A stretch of 64,000 bases of DNA from assembly GCA_051888795.1 (NCBI GenBank), contig JBJFCD010000149.1:1-64000 (forward strand), in the 5' to 3' direction. Both the position numbers and the translations under genes were made by a program. Numbering within the stretch: the stretch's first letter is position 1; every line of letters starts with the position of its first letter. This document shows, one piece after another, positions 33,925-42,554 of the stretch. A model generated the notes under the pieces. That model was not told the origin of the DNA. It worked only from the letters and a program-made list of their open reading frames with translations, and ran no database searches. This DNA comes from MD308 sp051888795 (lineage in GTDB: Bacteria; Bacillota; Clostridia; Lachnospirales; Lachnospiraceae).

Positions 33925-35008
33925 ACAAATGTTAGAAGAATCTTTTAAAACTATCAGAAATGGAGAGGTTGTAGATGGAACTGTCATCGACGTTAAGCCT
34001 GATGAAATCATCTTAAATATAGGTTACAAGGCAGACGGTATCATCATGAAAAATGAATATACGAATGATTCCAGCGCAGATCTTACAACTATGGTTTCAG
34101 TCGGAGACACTATGACAGTTAAGGTTTTAAAAGTGAATGACGGAGAAGGTCAGGTTCTGTTAACTTATAAGAGACTGGTAGCAGAAAAAGGTAATGAGAG
34201 ACTGAAAGAAGCATATGAGAATCATGAGGTGTTAAAGGCACCGGTTGCACAGATTCTTGGTGGCGGGTTAAGCGTAGTGATTGATGAGGCAAGAGTATTT
34301 ATTCCTGCAAGCCTTGTTTCTGATACATATGAAAAAGATCTCAGCAAATATCAGGATCAGGAGATTGAGTTTGTGATCAGCGAATTTAATCCAAGAAGAA
34401 ATCGTATCATCGGTGACAGAAGACAGCTTCTTGTAGCAGACAGAGCAGAAAAGCAGAAAGAGCTGTTTGAAAAATTAAAAGTTGGAGATACAGTAGAAGG
34501 AACTGTTAAGAATGTAACAGATTTCGGCGCATTTATCGATCTCGGCGGAGTAGACGGACTGCTTCATATTTCAGAGATGTCATGGGGACGTGTTGAAAAT
34601 CCGAAGAAGGTATTCCAGGTAGGAGAAACATTAAAAGTTCTCATTAAGGATATTAATGATACCAAGATTGCATTAAGCCTTAAATTCCCGGAAACTAATC
34701 CATGGGCTAATGCTGCTGAAAAATATGCGGTTGGAACAATCGTAGATGGAAAAGTGGCAAGAATGACAGACTTTGGAGCATTTGTAGAGCTCGCACCTGG
34801 TGTGGATGCATTACTTCATGTTTCACAGATTTCACGTGCGCATGTAGATAAACCTTCAGATGTTTTATCTGTTGGACAGATGATTACAGCTAAGATCGTA
34901 GATTTGAATGAAGCTGATAAAAAAATCAGCCTGAGCATGAAAGTTTTGGAACCGGCTGCAGCACCGGCAGAAAGTGTGGAAGAAGTTGTTGAGGCGACAG
35001 AAGAGTAA
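33905..35008 (+). CDS. rpsA: S1 RNA-binding domain protein (ribosomal protein S1-like)
   Basis: RNA-binding protein with four S1 repeats, about residues 20-85, 100-170, 185-255 and 270-340; the third and fourth show the classical VKNVTDFGAFIDLGGVDGLLHIS pattern (written here as DFGAF...GLLHIS and DFGAF...ALLHVS). Full S1 of E. coli has six; 367 residues and four repeats is the usual low-GC Firmicute form. ATG 33905 is selected by GGAGG 9 bases upstream, inside ispH; an in-frame ATG at 33887 lacks a site. A terminator follows. Role in translation initiation is inferred from the family. Confidence 0.9.
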   Translation: MSELTFEQMLEESFKTIRNGEVVDGTVIDVKPDEIILNIGYKADGIIMKNEYTNDSSADLTTMVSVGDTMTVKVLKVNDGEGQVLLTYKRLVAEKGNERLKEAYENHEVLKAPVAQILGGGLSVVIDEARVFIPASLVSDTYEKDLSKYQDQEIEFVISEFNPRRNRIIGDRRQLLVADRAEKQKELFEKLKVGDTVEGTVKNVTDFGAFIDLGGVDGLLHISEMSWGRVENPKKVFQVGETLKVLIKDINDTKIALSLKFPETNPWANAAEKYAVGTIVDGKVARMTDFGAFVELAPGVDALLHVSQISRAHVDKPSDVLSVGQMITAKIVDLNEADKKISLSMKVLEPAAAPAESVEEVVEATEE

Positions 35009-35039
35009 TAATGACGTCAATTTAACATATGTTTTTTAG

Positions 35040-35067
35040 GATAGAGGCTTTGTGCCTCTATCTTTTA
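35040..35067 (+). terminator. Terminator after the cmk-ispH-S1 operon
   Basis: GATAGAGGC pairs perfectly with GCCTCTATC around TTTGT, followed by TTTTAT. Confidence 0.9.
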
Positions 35068-35194
35068 TATGTGTTAAAAAATCAACAAGATGTTTGCAGA
35101 AATATACAAAGAATTGCCCGTATTTACTGGAAAAAGTGGGCGTTTTCTTGTATAGTAATATTAAGAGTCTATTAAGGAAGGAAGGAACAAAAGG

Positions 35195-36514
35195 ATGGCA
35201 TTGTTAACATTTAAGGGTGGTATCCACCCGGATGACGGCAAGAGCCTGGCAAAAGATAAGGCCATTGTCGAATTGAAACCGCAAGGTGATCTGGTTTATC
35301 TTGTTTCTCAGCATATCGGTGCGCCTGCAAATCCAATTGTTGAAGTTGGGCAGCGCGTACTCAGAGGACAGAAAATCGCTGAAGCCGGAGGTTTTGTATC
35401 TGCGCCGGTTTATGCGTCTGTATCCGGAACAGTTAAGGCCATTGAGCCACACATGAATCCGACAGGAGCCACAATTAAGAGTATTGTGGTGGAAAATGAT
35501 GGGGAATATGAAGAAGTAGAATATCCGGCTGTGAAACCATTGGATGAGATGACCAAAGAAGAGATTCTCAATGCAATTGGAGAAGCAGGAGTAGTTGGTA
35601 TGGGTGGAGCCGGTTTCCCGACAAGAGTAAAGCTTTCACCAAAAGAGCCGGACAAGATTGATTACATTATTGCGAACTGTGCAGAATGTGAGCCGTATAT
35701 TACAGCGGATTACAGAAGAATGATGGAAACTCCTGAAAAACTTGTTGGAGGAATGAAGATCGTTCTGAAACTGTTTGATAATGCAAAAGGTATTTTCGGT
35801 GTTGAAGATAACAAACCGGATTGTATTGCAAAATTAAAAGAACTCACAAAAGATGAACCACGTATGGAAGTACTTGCATTAAAGACTAAGTATCCACAGG
35901 GTGGTGAGCGTCAGCTCATTTATGCTACAACAGGAAGAGCAATCAATTCTGCAATGCTTCCGGCTGATGCAGGATGTGTGGTAGATAATGTAGAAACTAT
36001 GATCAATATCTATCGTGCAGTAGCAGAAGGAAAGCCATCTGTTGAACGTGTGGTAACTGTAAGCGGAGACGCTATTAAAGAACCTGGCAATTTCCTTGTA
36101 CCGTTTGGTATGAACCAGGCAGAGGTTGTTGAAGCGGCCGGTGGATTTAAAGTGGAGCCTGAGAAGATGATTTCAGGTGGTCCGATGATGGGATTTTCTA
36201 TGTTTACTTTAAACGTTCCGATTACAAAGACTTCTTCATCTATTCTTTGTCTTACAAAAGATGAAGTTGCGAAGAATGAGCCTACAGCATGTATTAATTG
36301 CGGACGCTGTGTGGATGCATGTCCAAGCCGGCTGATTCCGTCAAGACTTGCTGATTATGCAGAGCATCATGATGAAGCTGCCTTTACGGCTCATGAAGGT
36401 CTGGAATGTATGGAATGTGGTTCCTGCAGTTTTGTATGTCCTGCAAAACGTCAGCTCAAGCAGGCAATCGGTTCTATGAGAAAAATTGCGTTAGCTAACC
36501 GCAAAAAGAAATAA
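35195..36514 (+). CDS. rnfC: Rnf complex subunit RnfC
   Basis: NADH-binding subunit of the ion-pumping ferredoxin:NAD+ oxidoreductase. The 439-residue protein has the FMN/NADH-binding fold (GEAGVVGMGGAGFPTRVK; ANCAECEPYI) and two C-terminal [4Fe-4S] motifs at about 366-376 (ACINCGRCVDACPS) and 405-415 (CMECGSCSFVCPAK). It starts the operon rnfCDGEAB. AAGGAAGGAAGG is upstream of the ATG; I could not find a convincing promoter in the 186-base gap. Confidence 0.96.
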   Translation: MALLTFKGGIHPDDGKSLAKDKAIVELKPQGDLVYLVSQHIGAPANPIVEVGQRVLRGQKIAEAGGFVSAPVYASVSGTVKAIEPHMNPTGATIKSIVVENDGEYEEVEYPAVKPLDEMTKEEILNAIGEAGVVGMGGAGFPTRVKLSPKEPDKIDYIIANCAECEPYITADYRRMMETPEKLVGGMKIVLKLFDNAKGIFGVEDNKPDCIAKLKELTKDEPRMEVLALKTKYPQGGERQLIYATTGRAINSAMLPADAGCVVDNVETMINIYRAVAEGKPSVERVVTVSGDAIKEPGNFLVPFGMNQAEVVEAAGGFKVEPEKMISGGPMMGFSMFTLNVPITKTSSSILCLTKDEVAKNEPTACINCGRCVDACPSRLIPSRLADYAEHHDEAAFTAHEGLECMECGSCSFVCPAKRQLKQAIGSMRKIALANRKKK

Positions 36515-36542
36515 GTAATAAGAGAGGAAGAGGTGAATTAAC

Positions 36543-37493
36543 GTGAGTGATTACAAATTGAAAATGTCATCTTCACCACATATTCGATCCAAAGTTACCT
36601 CAAGCAATATTATGCTTATGGTTACCATTGCACTGTTACCGGCTTCGGCGTTTGGTGTATGGAACTTTGGACTGCCGGCATTGGGTATGTTGATTACAAC
36701 AACCCTGACTGCTGTTCTGACAGAGTACATATATGAGAAATTAATGCATAAAAAAGTTACGATTAACGATTTTAGTGCGGTCGTTACAGGTTTGTTGTTA
36801 GGATTAAACATGCCTCCGACAGCACCGATGTGGATGGGTGCACTCGGTAGCGTGTTTGGTATCCTTGTAGTAAAACAGTTATTCGGAGGTCTTGGACAGA
36901 ACTTCATGAACCCTGCTCTTGGAGCAAGATGTTTTCTGCTGATTTCTTTCACAGGGCAGATGACGACATTTATTTACGATGGGGTTACAGGTCCGACACC
37001 ACTTGCACTGCTTAAAGATGGTCAGTCTGTTGATACTATGAATATGTTGGTTGGTACAATTCCAGGTACGATTGGTGAAACATCTGTGATTGCAATTATC
37101 ATAGGAGCAATTTTCCTGATCCTTATGGGAATCATTGACCTTCGTATTCCGGGAACCTATATTGTGACATTTGTTATTTTTATCGGTATTTTCGGACAGT
37201 TTACAAAAGCTGATGTAGGTCTTTTTGATCCTCAGTATATCACAGCACACCTTTGCGGAGGTGGTTTGATGCTTGGAGCATGGTTTATGGCTACAGACTA
37301 TGTAACATCTCCGATCACAAAGAAAGGCCAGTATGTTTACGGAGCTCTGCTCGGTATTCTGACCGGACTTTTCCGTCTCTTTGGCGGTTCAGCAGAAGGA
37401 GTATCCTATGCAATCATCATCAGTAACCTTTTAGTTCCGTTGATCGAGAGGGTTACTCTTCCAAAACCATTTGGTAAAGGAGGAGAAAAATAA
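36543..37493 (+). CDS. rnfD: Rnf complex subunit RnfD
   Basis: Membrane subunit with covalent FMN. The 316-residue protein has about nine to ten hydrophobic segments. The flavinylation motif is DGVTGPT (146-152), in which Thr152 would carry FMN; the usual Dxx(S/T)GAT has alanine where this protein has proline. Start is GTG at 36543, supported by GAGGTG 7 bases upstream. The stop codon overlaps the rnfG start by one base. Confidence 0.95.
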   Translation: MSDYKLKMSSSPHIRSKVTSSNIMLMVTIALLPASAFGVWNFGLPALGMLITTTLTAVLTEYIYEKLMHKKVTINDFSAVVTGLLLGLNMPPTAPMWMGALGSVFGILVVKQLFGGLGQNFMNPALGARCFLLISFTGQMTTFIYDGVTGPTPLALLKDGQSVDTMNMLVGTIPGTIGETSVIAIIIGAIFLILMGIIDLRIPGTYIVTFVIFIGIFGQFTKADVGLFDPQYITAHLCGGGLMLGAWFMATDYVTSPITKKGQYVYGALLGILTGLFRLFGGSAEGVSYAIIISNLLVPLIERVTLPKPFGKGGEK

Positions 37494-38074
37494 TGAATAA
37501 TAAGATTTTGAAAAATACACTGATTCTTACAATAATTACACTGATTGCCGGACTTGCGCTTGGATTTGTATATGAGATTACAAAAGATCCGATTGCACAG
37601 GCACAGGATGCAGCTAAAAAAGAAGCATGGCAGGCAGTATTTCCGGAAGCATCCATTGATGATTTTGAACAGATTGATGTTGACCAGAATGCAGCTGATG
37701 CAGCTGTAGAGGCAATGGGTGTAAATGCAACAATTGATGAGGTATGTAAAGTCGGTGAAGATGGATATGTTATCACAACAACTGACAAGGAAGGATATGG
37801 CGGTGACATTCAGATTACAGTTGGTATTACCGCTGACGGAACAGTAAATGGTGTATCCATCCTTTCCATCAGTGAGACGGCAGGTCTTGGTATGAGAGCA
37901 ACTGATCCTTCTTTCTATGAGCAGTATCAGGGCAAACAGGCTGAGAAGTTTTATGTATCCAAGGATGGCGGAGATGGTGAGCCAATCGATGCATTAAGTG
38001 GAGCGACTATTACATCCAGAGCAATGACAGGCGCAGTAAATGCTGCACTTGGTTATTTCCAGAATGCGTTTTAG
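37493..38074 (+). CDS. rnfG: Rnf complex subunit RnfG
   Basis: Extracytoplasmic flavoprotein subunit with one N-terminal membrane helix (about 7-26) and an FMN-binding domain. The flavinylation motif DALSGAT ends at Thr172, the expected covalent FMN site, supplied by ApbE (a gene for which lies 3.3 kb downstream). Length 193 is typical for clostridia. GGAGG lies 8 bases before the ATG within rnfD. Confidence 0.95.
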   Translation: MNNKILKNTLILTIITLIAGLALGFVYEITKDPIAQAQDAAKKEAWQAVFPEASIDDFEQIDVDQNAADAAVEAMGVNATIDEVCKVGEDGYVITTTDKEGYGGDIQITVGITADGTVNGVSILSISETAGLGMRATDPSFYEQYQGKQAEKFYVSKDGGDGEPIDALSGATITSRAMTGAVNAALGYFQNAF

Positions 38075-38086
38075 GGGGTAGTGAAG

Positions 38087-38815
38087 ATGAATAAATGTAC
38101 TGAACGTTTATACAACGGTATTATAAAAGAAAATCCTACCTTCGTGTTGATGCTTGGTATGTGTCCGACTTTGGCGGTAACTACATCAGCCATCAACGGT
38201 CTGGGTATGGGACTTTCTACGACAGTCGTACTTGTACTGTCAAACCTTATGATTTCTCTGCTGCGTAAGGTGATTCCGGATTCTCTTCGTATTCCGGCAT
38301 TTATCGTTGTCGTAGCATCATTCGTAACTATTGTGCAGTTTTTGTTGGAAGGTTTTGTTCCAAGTCTTTATGATTCACTTGGAATTTATATTCCTTTGAT
38401 TGTTGTTAACTGTATCATCCTTGGTCGTGCTGAGAGTTATGCATCCAAGAATCCGGTACTTCCATCTATTTTTGATGGTATCGGAATGGGACTTGGTTTT
38501 ACTGTAGGTCTTACTTCCATCGGTATTGTCCGTGAAGTGATCGGTTCCGGTAAAATTTTCGGTTTCCAGCTTCTTCCACTGGCAGATGCTGCAGCCGGCA
38601 AGGGTGGATATGTTCCGGTAACAATCTTTATCCTTGCACCTGGTGCTTTCCTTGTTCTTGCAGGTCTTACAGCACTTCAGAATAAAGTGAAGAACAACGC
38701 AAAGAAGAAAGGAAAGAAAGTTGTAGAGACAGTTGGATGTGGCGAAGGATGTGCTTCCTGCGGAAACAGTGCCTGCAGCGGTAAAGTATTTCCGACCGGA
38801 AATGAGAAAGAATAG
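38087..38815 (+). CDS. rnfE: Rnf complex subunit RnfE with a cysteine-rich C-terminal tail
   Basis: Six-helix membrane subunit that forms a pair with RnfA. Cys26 (GMCPTLAVT) and Cys109 (VNCIILGRA) are the conserved residues that, with two from RnfA, hold the intramembrane iron-sulfur cluster. Beyond the last helix (ending about 198) lies a basic stretch and then a tail with Cys218, 222, 225 and 230 (C-x3-C-x2-C-x4-C), not part of the core fold. ATG 38087 is chosen because GGGGG fits it better than the GTG at 38081. Confidence 0.94.
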   Translation: MNKCTERLYNGIIKENPTFVLMLGMCPTLAVTTSAINGLGMGLSTTVVLVLSNLMISLLRKVIPDSLRIPAFIVVVASFVTIVQFLLEGFVPSLYDSLGIYIPLIVVNCIILGRAESYASKNPVLPSIFDGIGMGLGFTVGLTSIGIVREVIGSGKIFGFQLLPLADAAAGKGGYVPVTIFILAPGAFLVLAGLTALQNKVKNNAKKKGKKVVETVGCGEGCASCGNSACSGKVFPTGNEKE

Positions 38816-38828
38816 GAGGAGTACATAG

Positions 38829-39419
38829 ATGAGAGATTTATTGATTATTGCAATAGGTTCAGCGCTTGTAAATAACGTTGTACTCAGCCAGTTCCTCGGA
38901 ATTTGTCCGTTCCTTGGTGTTTCCAAGAAAGTTGAGACTGCAGCCGGAATGGGAGCTGCGGTAGTATTCGTTATTACGATTGCATCTTTTGTAACAGGCG
39001 TTATTAATAAGTTTATTTTGGCAAATAAGGCGATTTTAGATGGCAAACTTGTATATCTGCAGACAATCGTATTTATTCTCGTTATCGCTTGTCTCGTTCA
39101 GTTTGTCGAGATGTTCCTGAAAAAATCCATGCCGGGACTTTATCAGGCACTTGGTGTATACCTTCCGCTTATCACAACAAACTGTGCGGTTTTAGGTGTA
39201 GCTCTTACAAATGTTCAGAAAGAATACTCTATTTTAAGTGGTGTTATTAATGGTCTCGGAACATCTGTCGGTTTCCTGATTTCTATCGTGATTCTGGCAG
39301 GTCTTCGTGAGAAGATGGAGTACAACGATATTTCAGAATCCTTCCAGGGAACACCTATCGTGCTGATTACTGCAGCACTTATGGCAATTGCGTTCTTTGG
39401 ATTCTCAGGATTGATATAG
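38829..39419 (+). CDS. rnfA: Rnf complex subunit RnfA
   Basis: Six-helix membrane subunit, pseudo-symmetric to RnfE. Cys26 (GICPFLGVS) and Cys119 (TNCAVLGVA) complete the intramembrane cluster site. The 196-residue length is standard. AGGAGG lies 9 bases before the ATG; gaps to rnfE and rnfB are 13 bases each. Confidence 0.96.
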   Translation: MRDLLIIAIGSALVNNVVLSQFLGICPFLGVSKKVETAAGMGAAVVFVITIASFVTGVINKFILANKAILDGKLVYLQTIVFILVIACLVQFVEMFLKKSMPGLYQALGVYLPLITTNCAVLGVALTNVQKEYSILSGVINGLGTSVGFLISIVILAGLREKMEYNDISESFQGTPIVLITAALMAIAFFGFSGLI

Positions 39420-39432
39420 GAGGAAGCAGACT

Positions 39433-40224
39433 ATGAGTATAACAGGTATTATTATTGCTGCTGCAATTGTAGGCGGAACTGGCTTATTCATTGGTGTGTT
39501 CCTTGGATTTGCCGGAACGAAGTTTGCGGTAGAAGTTGATGAGAGAGAAGAAGCAATCGTAGGTGTCCTTCCGGGAAACAACTGTGGAGGATGTGGATAT
39601 GCAGGATGTTCCGGTCTTGCAGCAGCGATTGTTAAAGGTGAGGCTGAGATTGGAGGATGTCCGGTAGGCGGAGCTCCTGTAGCTGCTGAGATTGGTAAGA
39701 TCATGGGTCAGGAAGCCGGAGAGCAGGTACATAAAGTTGCGTTTGTAAAATGTGCCGGAACTTGTGAAAAAGCAAAACAGGATTATGAATATCATGGCCT
39801 TGAAGATTGTATCATGGTTAATATGATGCAGAATGGCGGACCAAAATCCTGTAATTACGGATGTCTTGGAGAAGGAACATGTGTGAAAGCATGTCCATTT
39901 GACGCAATCCATGTTGTAGATGGCGTGGCAGTTGTAGATAAGGAAGCATGTAAAGCATGTGGAAAATGTGTTGCAGTATGTCCGAAACATTTAATTGAGC
40001 TTGTTCCTTATGATCAGAAACATCTTGTACAGTGCAGCTCTAAAGACAAAGGTAAAGATGTCATGAAGGCATGTTCTGTAGGATGTATCGGATGTAAGAT
40101 GTGTGAAAAGATGTGTCAGTTTGATGCTGTAAAAGTAACTGATAACATAGCATACATTGATCCTGAAAAATGTACAAACTGCGGTCATTGTGCAGAAAAG
40201 TGTCCGAAGAAGATCATTTTATAA
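39433..40224 (+). CDS. rnfB: Rnf complex subunit RnfB
   Basis: Ferredoxin-accepting subunit. The 263-residue protein has one N-terminal membrane helix, a [4Fe-4S] motif (NNCGGCGYAGCSG plus GGCPVGG) near residues 55-80, and four ferredoxin-type cysteine groups in the C-terminal half (GEGTCVKACPF, CKACGKCVAVCP, CIGCKMCEKMCQ, CTNCGHCAEKCP). The larger number of clusters compared with enterobacterial RnfB is normal for clostridia. Last gene of the operon; AGGAGG before the ATG. Confidence 0.96.
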   Translation: MSITGIIIAAAIVGGTGLFIGVFLGFAGTKFAVEVDEREEAIVGVLPGNNCGGCGYAGCSGLAAAIVKGEAEIGGCPVGGAPVAAEIGKIMGQEAGEQVHKVAFVKCAGTCEKAKQDYEYHGLEDCIMVNMMQNGGPKSCNYGCLGEGTCVKACPFDAIHVVDGVAVVDKEACKACGKCVAVCPKHLIELVPYDQKHLVQCSSKDKGKDVMKACSVGCIGCKMCEKMCQFDAVKVTDNIAYIDPEKCTNCGHCAEKCPKKIIL

Positions 40225-40269
40225 AATGAAACAGTTTATCAGACAGGATAATTGAAAGAGCAGACTGGT

Positions 40270-40737
40270 ATGAAAAGAAATATAAGAAAAATCATATTGG
40301 ACGGATGGAAATTATTTTGTAAAGATATAAACTCAGCAAAATGGGCGATTATGTTTATAGTCGCCTATTTTGTTGTTTTAAAAAAATATTTTTACACCGT
40401 TTGCCCGATGGTATTATTTACAGGCATTCCCTGCCCCGCATGTGGTCTTACCCGGGCAGGATATAAGGTTTTACACCTTGATTTTTTTGGAGCCTTTGAG
40501 ATTCATCCGTTCATATATCCTATTTTATTACTTATTGTGATTTTCTTTGTTGAGCGGTATGTACTTCAGAAAAAGAAAATGACAGTATTGAAATGGTGCG
40601 CCATAACTGTAATTATCGGAATGATCATCTTTTATATATGGAGAATGGTGAAATATTTCCCGGATGTTCCTCCAATGACTTATTACCGATATAATGTTTT
40701 TAATTATTTTAAAAACATTATGGAATTATTATTGTAG
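40270..40737 (+). CDS. DUF2752 membrane protein
   Basis: A small membrane protein (about 155 residues) with the DUF2752 hallmark GIPCPACGLTRAGYKVLHLDFFGAFEIHP at about 52-80 and three to four membrane segments. Function of the family is unknown. The start is uncertain: ATG 40270 has only GAAAGAG far upstream, while a TTG at 40252 has AGG at 4 bases. It follows rnfB by about 45 bases and could be on the tail of that transcript. Confidence 0.75.
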   Translation: MKRNIRKIILDGWKLFCKDINSAKWAIMFIVAYFVVLKKYFYTVCPMVLFTGIPCPACGLTRAGYKVLHLDFFGAFEIHPFIYPILLLIVIFFVERYVLQKKKMTVLKWCAITVIIGMIIFYIWRMVKYFPDVPPMTYYRYNVFNYFKNIMELLL

Positions 40738-40776
40738 ATTGGTAAACTGGAATATAAAGCTATTAACTGCCTGATA

Positions 40777-40802
40777 ATATAGATATAGAATATAGATATA
40801 GA
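40777..40802 (+). repeat. Tandem 13-base AT-rich repeat
   Basis: ATATAGATATAGA occurs twice in direct succession (40777-40789, 40790-40802), immediately before the -35 box of the next gene. Confidence 0.8.
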
Positions 40803-40803
40803 A

Positions 40804-40832
40804 TTGAAAAATATGTGGTTAAGTGTTAAAAT
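40804..40832 (+). promoter_or_regulatory. Promoter of the gene at 40865
   Basis: TTGAAA (40804-40809), 17-base spacer, TAAAAT (40827-40832), 33 bases before the start codon. Confidence 0.6.
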
Positions 40833-40864
40833 ATTAGCAGTTTATGAATAAGGAGGTAATATCA

Positions 40865-41311
40865 ATGGAAGATAGATTTGACAATGAGAATGATCAGAAT
40901 GCACAGAACACTTCACAGCCTGTATATACAGACCCGAATGCGGATGTAAGACCGGAGTCGGAGGAACCAGGTGGATTTCAATATCATTACGGAGAAAATG
41001 ATAATAGTGGAGGTCAGTATCAGAACAATTATGATTACAATACTTCCAATGATCAAGGATACACGCAAAATTATGAGCAGGGAATGGATACTTCTCCGAT
41101 GTCAATGGGAGACTGGCTTCTCACAATCCTTGTATCCATGATTCCATGTGCGGGACTAGTACTTTATCTTGTATGGGCATTTGGAAAAACCGGAAATATT
41201 AACCGGAGAAATTTCTGCCGTGCAAATCTTATTATTACAGCAGGAGTATTTGTGCTTTATCTGATTTTAGTTCTTGTTTTCGGAATAGCATTTATAAGCG
41301 GTGGAAGATAA
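40865..41311 (+). CDS. Small membrane protein with a disordered N-terminal half
   Basis: Not recognised at family level. The 148-residue protein has an acidic, Asn/Gln/Tyr/Gly-rich N-terminal half (1-78) with no hydrophobic stretch, then two membrane segments (about 83-104 and 118-140) separated by a short basic loop (FGKTGNINRRNFCRAN). The arrangement of a polar tail plus two helices is common in Lachnospiraceae proteins of unknown role. ATG 40865 is chosen by AAGGAGG 8 bases upstream; an in-frame ATG at 40844 overlaps that site. Single-gene unit with its own promoter and a shared terminator. Confidence 0.7.
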   Translation: MEDRFDNENDQNAQNTSQPVYTDPNADVRPESEEPGGFQYHYGENDNSGGQYQNNYDYNTSNDQGYTQNYEQGMDTSPMSMGDWLLTILVSMIPCAGLVLYLVWAFGKTGNINRRNFCRANLIITAGVFVLYLILVLVFGIAFISGGR

Positions 41312-41333
41312 ATTTGAAAAGTAATAAAAAAAA

Positions 41334-41375
41334 GAACCGGCATATCCTTGATTAAGGACGTACCGGTTCAGTTTT
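41334..41375. terminator. Bidirectional terminator between 41311 and apbE
   Basis: GAACCGG (41334-41340) pairs with CCGGTTC (41363-41369), with an inner CCTT/AAGG stem, A run before and T run after, in the gap between convergent genes. Confidence 0.88.
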
Positions 41376-41378
41376 TAT

Positions 41379-42365
41379 TTACTGCTTTTTCATAAAGTTT
41401 TCTGAGTAATGTATTTTATTATCATTTGTAATAAATACAGCATCTACATTATCAAGCTGATTTACCAGCTTCATCCCGTCATCATATCCAAGAAGAAAAC
41501 AAGTAGTGCTTAATGCATCGGCTGTGAGAGAAGAGTTGGTAATAATTGTAACGCTGTATAACGTATTTTCACAAGGATAACCTGTGGATGGATCAAGTAT
41601 GTGGTGATACAGTTTTTCTCCCTTTTCAAAATAGCGCTGATAAATGCCTGTAGTTACAACGGATTTGTCGGCAACTTTTACAGAAGTGATTGGCTGTCCG
41701 CTTTTATCAAAGGGCTTCTGGATGCCTATGTTATAAGAAGAACCATCTGTTTTTGTACCTATTGTCTGGACATTTCCTCCCAAATTGATGATGGCATGTT
41801 TTACATCATTTTCTTTAAGGTAATCTTTCAGTCGGTCTGCGATATATCCTTTGGCGATAGCACCTACATCCAAAGCGGCCTTAGAGTCTGTAAGTCTGAC
41901 AGTATTATCTCTGATAACAATATTTCTGTAATTGACATGAGAAAGTGCCGAATTGATTTTTTTGCCGGAAGGAACAGAAGCCTCTTCGGAATGAAAATCC
42001 CAAAGCTTTGATACTGCACCGATCGTAATGTCAAATGCTCCTTTTGAAAGTTCGCTGTAGTATATCCCTTTTTTTATAACTGTAACAGTATCATCAGAAA
42101 CCTCTACTGCTTTTCCTTTTGCTGTGTTGATTTTATATATTTCACTGTCTTCATTTGTCATTGAAAATTTTGTATCATATTCTTTACAAAGTTTTTCACA
42201 GCCGTCTATCACTTCTTTGTCTACAGGATCTAAAATTTGTACACTGATAACTGTATCAAACAAAGTATCTGTATATGTCTGGTCCTTTTTGTTATCCAGT
42301 CTGGAACAACCACTTAAAAGAATTGAAAAAGCGGCTGTAAATGCAATCAATTTTTTAAATTTCAT
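41379..42365 (-). CDS. apbE: FAD:protein FMN transferase (ApbE), lipoprotein
   Basis: Attaches FMN from FAD to threonine of Rnf/Nqr-type subunits. The 328-residue protein has a lipoprotein signal with lipobox LLSGC (Cys20), followed by the ApbE fold: TLFDTVISVQI, the GAVSKLWDFH segment, ALDVGAIAKGYIAD, NLGGNVQTIG, and the C-terminal TGIYQRYFEKGEKLYHHILDPSTGYP and SLTADALSTTCFLLG. ATG 42365 is set by GAGGTG 5 bases upstream. On the opposite strand from rnf, about 1.2 kb past rnfB; it is the obvious maturation enzyme for RnfD and RnfG. Confidence 0.95.
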   Translation of the reverse strand: MKFKKLIAFTAAFSILLSGCSRLDNKKDQTYTDTLFDTVISVQILDPVDKEVIDGCEKLCKEYDTKFSMTNEDSEIYKINTAKGKAVEVSDDTVTVIKKGIYYSELSKGAFDITIGAVSKLWDFHSEEASVPSGKKINSALSHVNYRNIVIRDNTVRLTDSKAALDVGAIAKGYIADRLKDYLKENDVKHAIINLGGNVQTIGTKTDGSSYNIGIQKPFDKSGQPITSVKVADKSVVTTGIYQRYFEKGEKLYHHILDPSTGYPCENTLYSVTIITNSSLTADALSTTCFLLGYDDGMKLVNQLDNVDAVFITNDNKIHYSENFMKKQ

Positions 42366-42502
42366 ATAACACCTCAATCATTCATATATCTTATTAAAAT
42401 GCAGTTTTCAGTTGCACGTATTTAATAAGTGCTTTATAGTATGTATTACTTAATCTTCACTATTATAACAACCAAAAAGAATATATGCAATCGAACATGT
42501 GG

Positions 42503-42531
42503 TTGCGAATAAAAACTTGTTGTGCTAGAAT
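42503..42531 (+). promoter_or_regulatory. Promoter of the NusG-II / Gx transporter unit
   Basis: TTGCGA (42503-42508), 17-base spacer, TAGAAT (42526-42531), 24 bases before the chosen start. Confidence 0.55.
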
Positions 42532-42554
42532 ATTGCGTAGAGAGGTCGAGAAGT

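Noticed and set aside
33067..35008. IspH-S1 fusion protein as in other clostridia
   Set aside because: The two genes are in different frames, with a stop for ispH and a proper RBS and start for S1; they only overlap by 20 bases.
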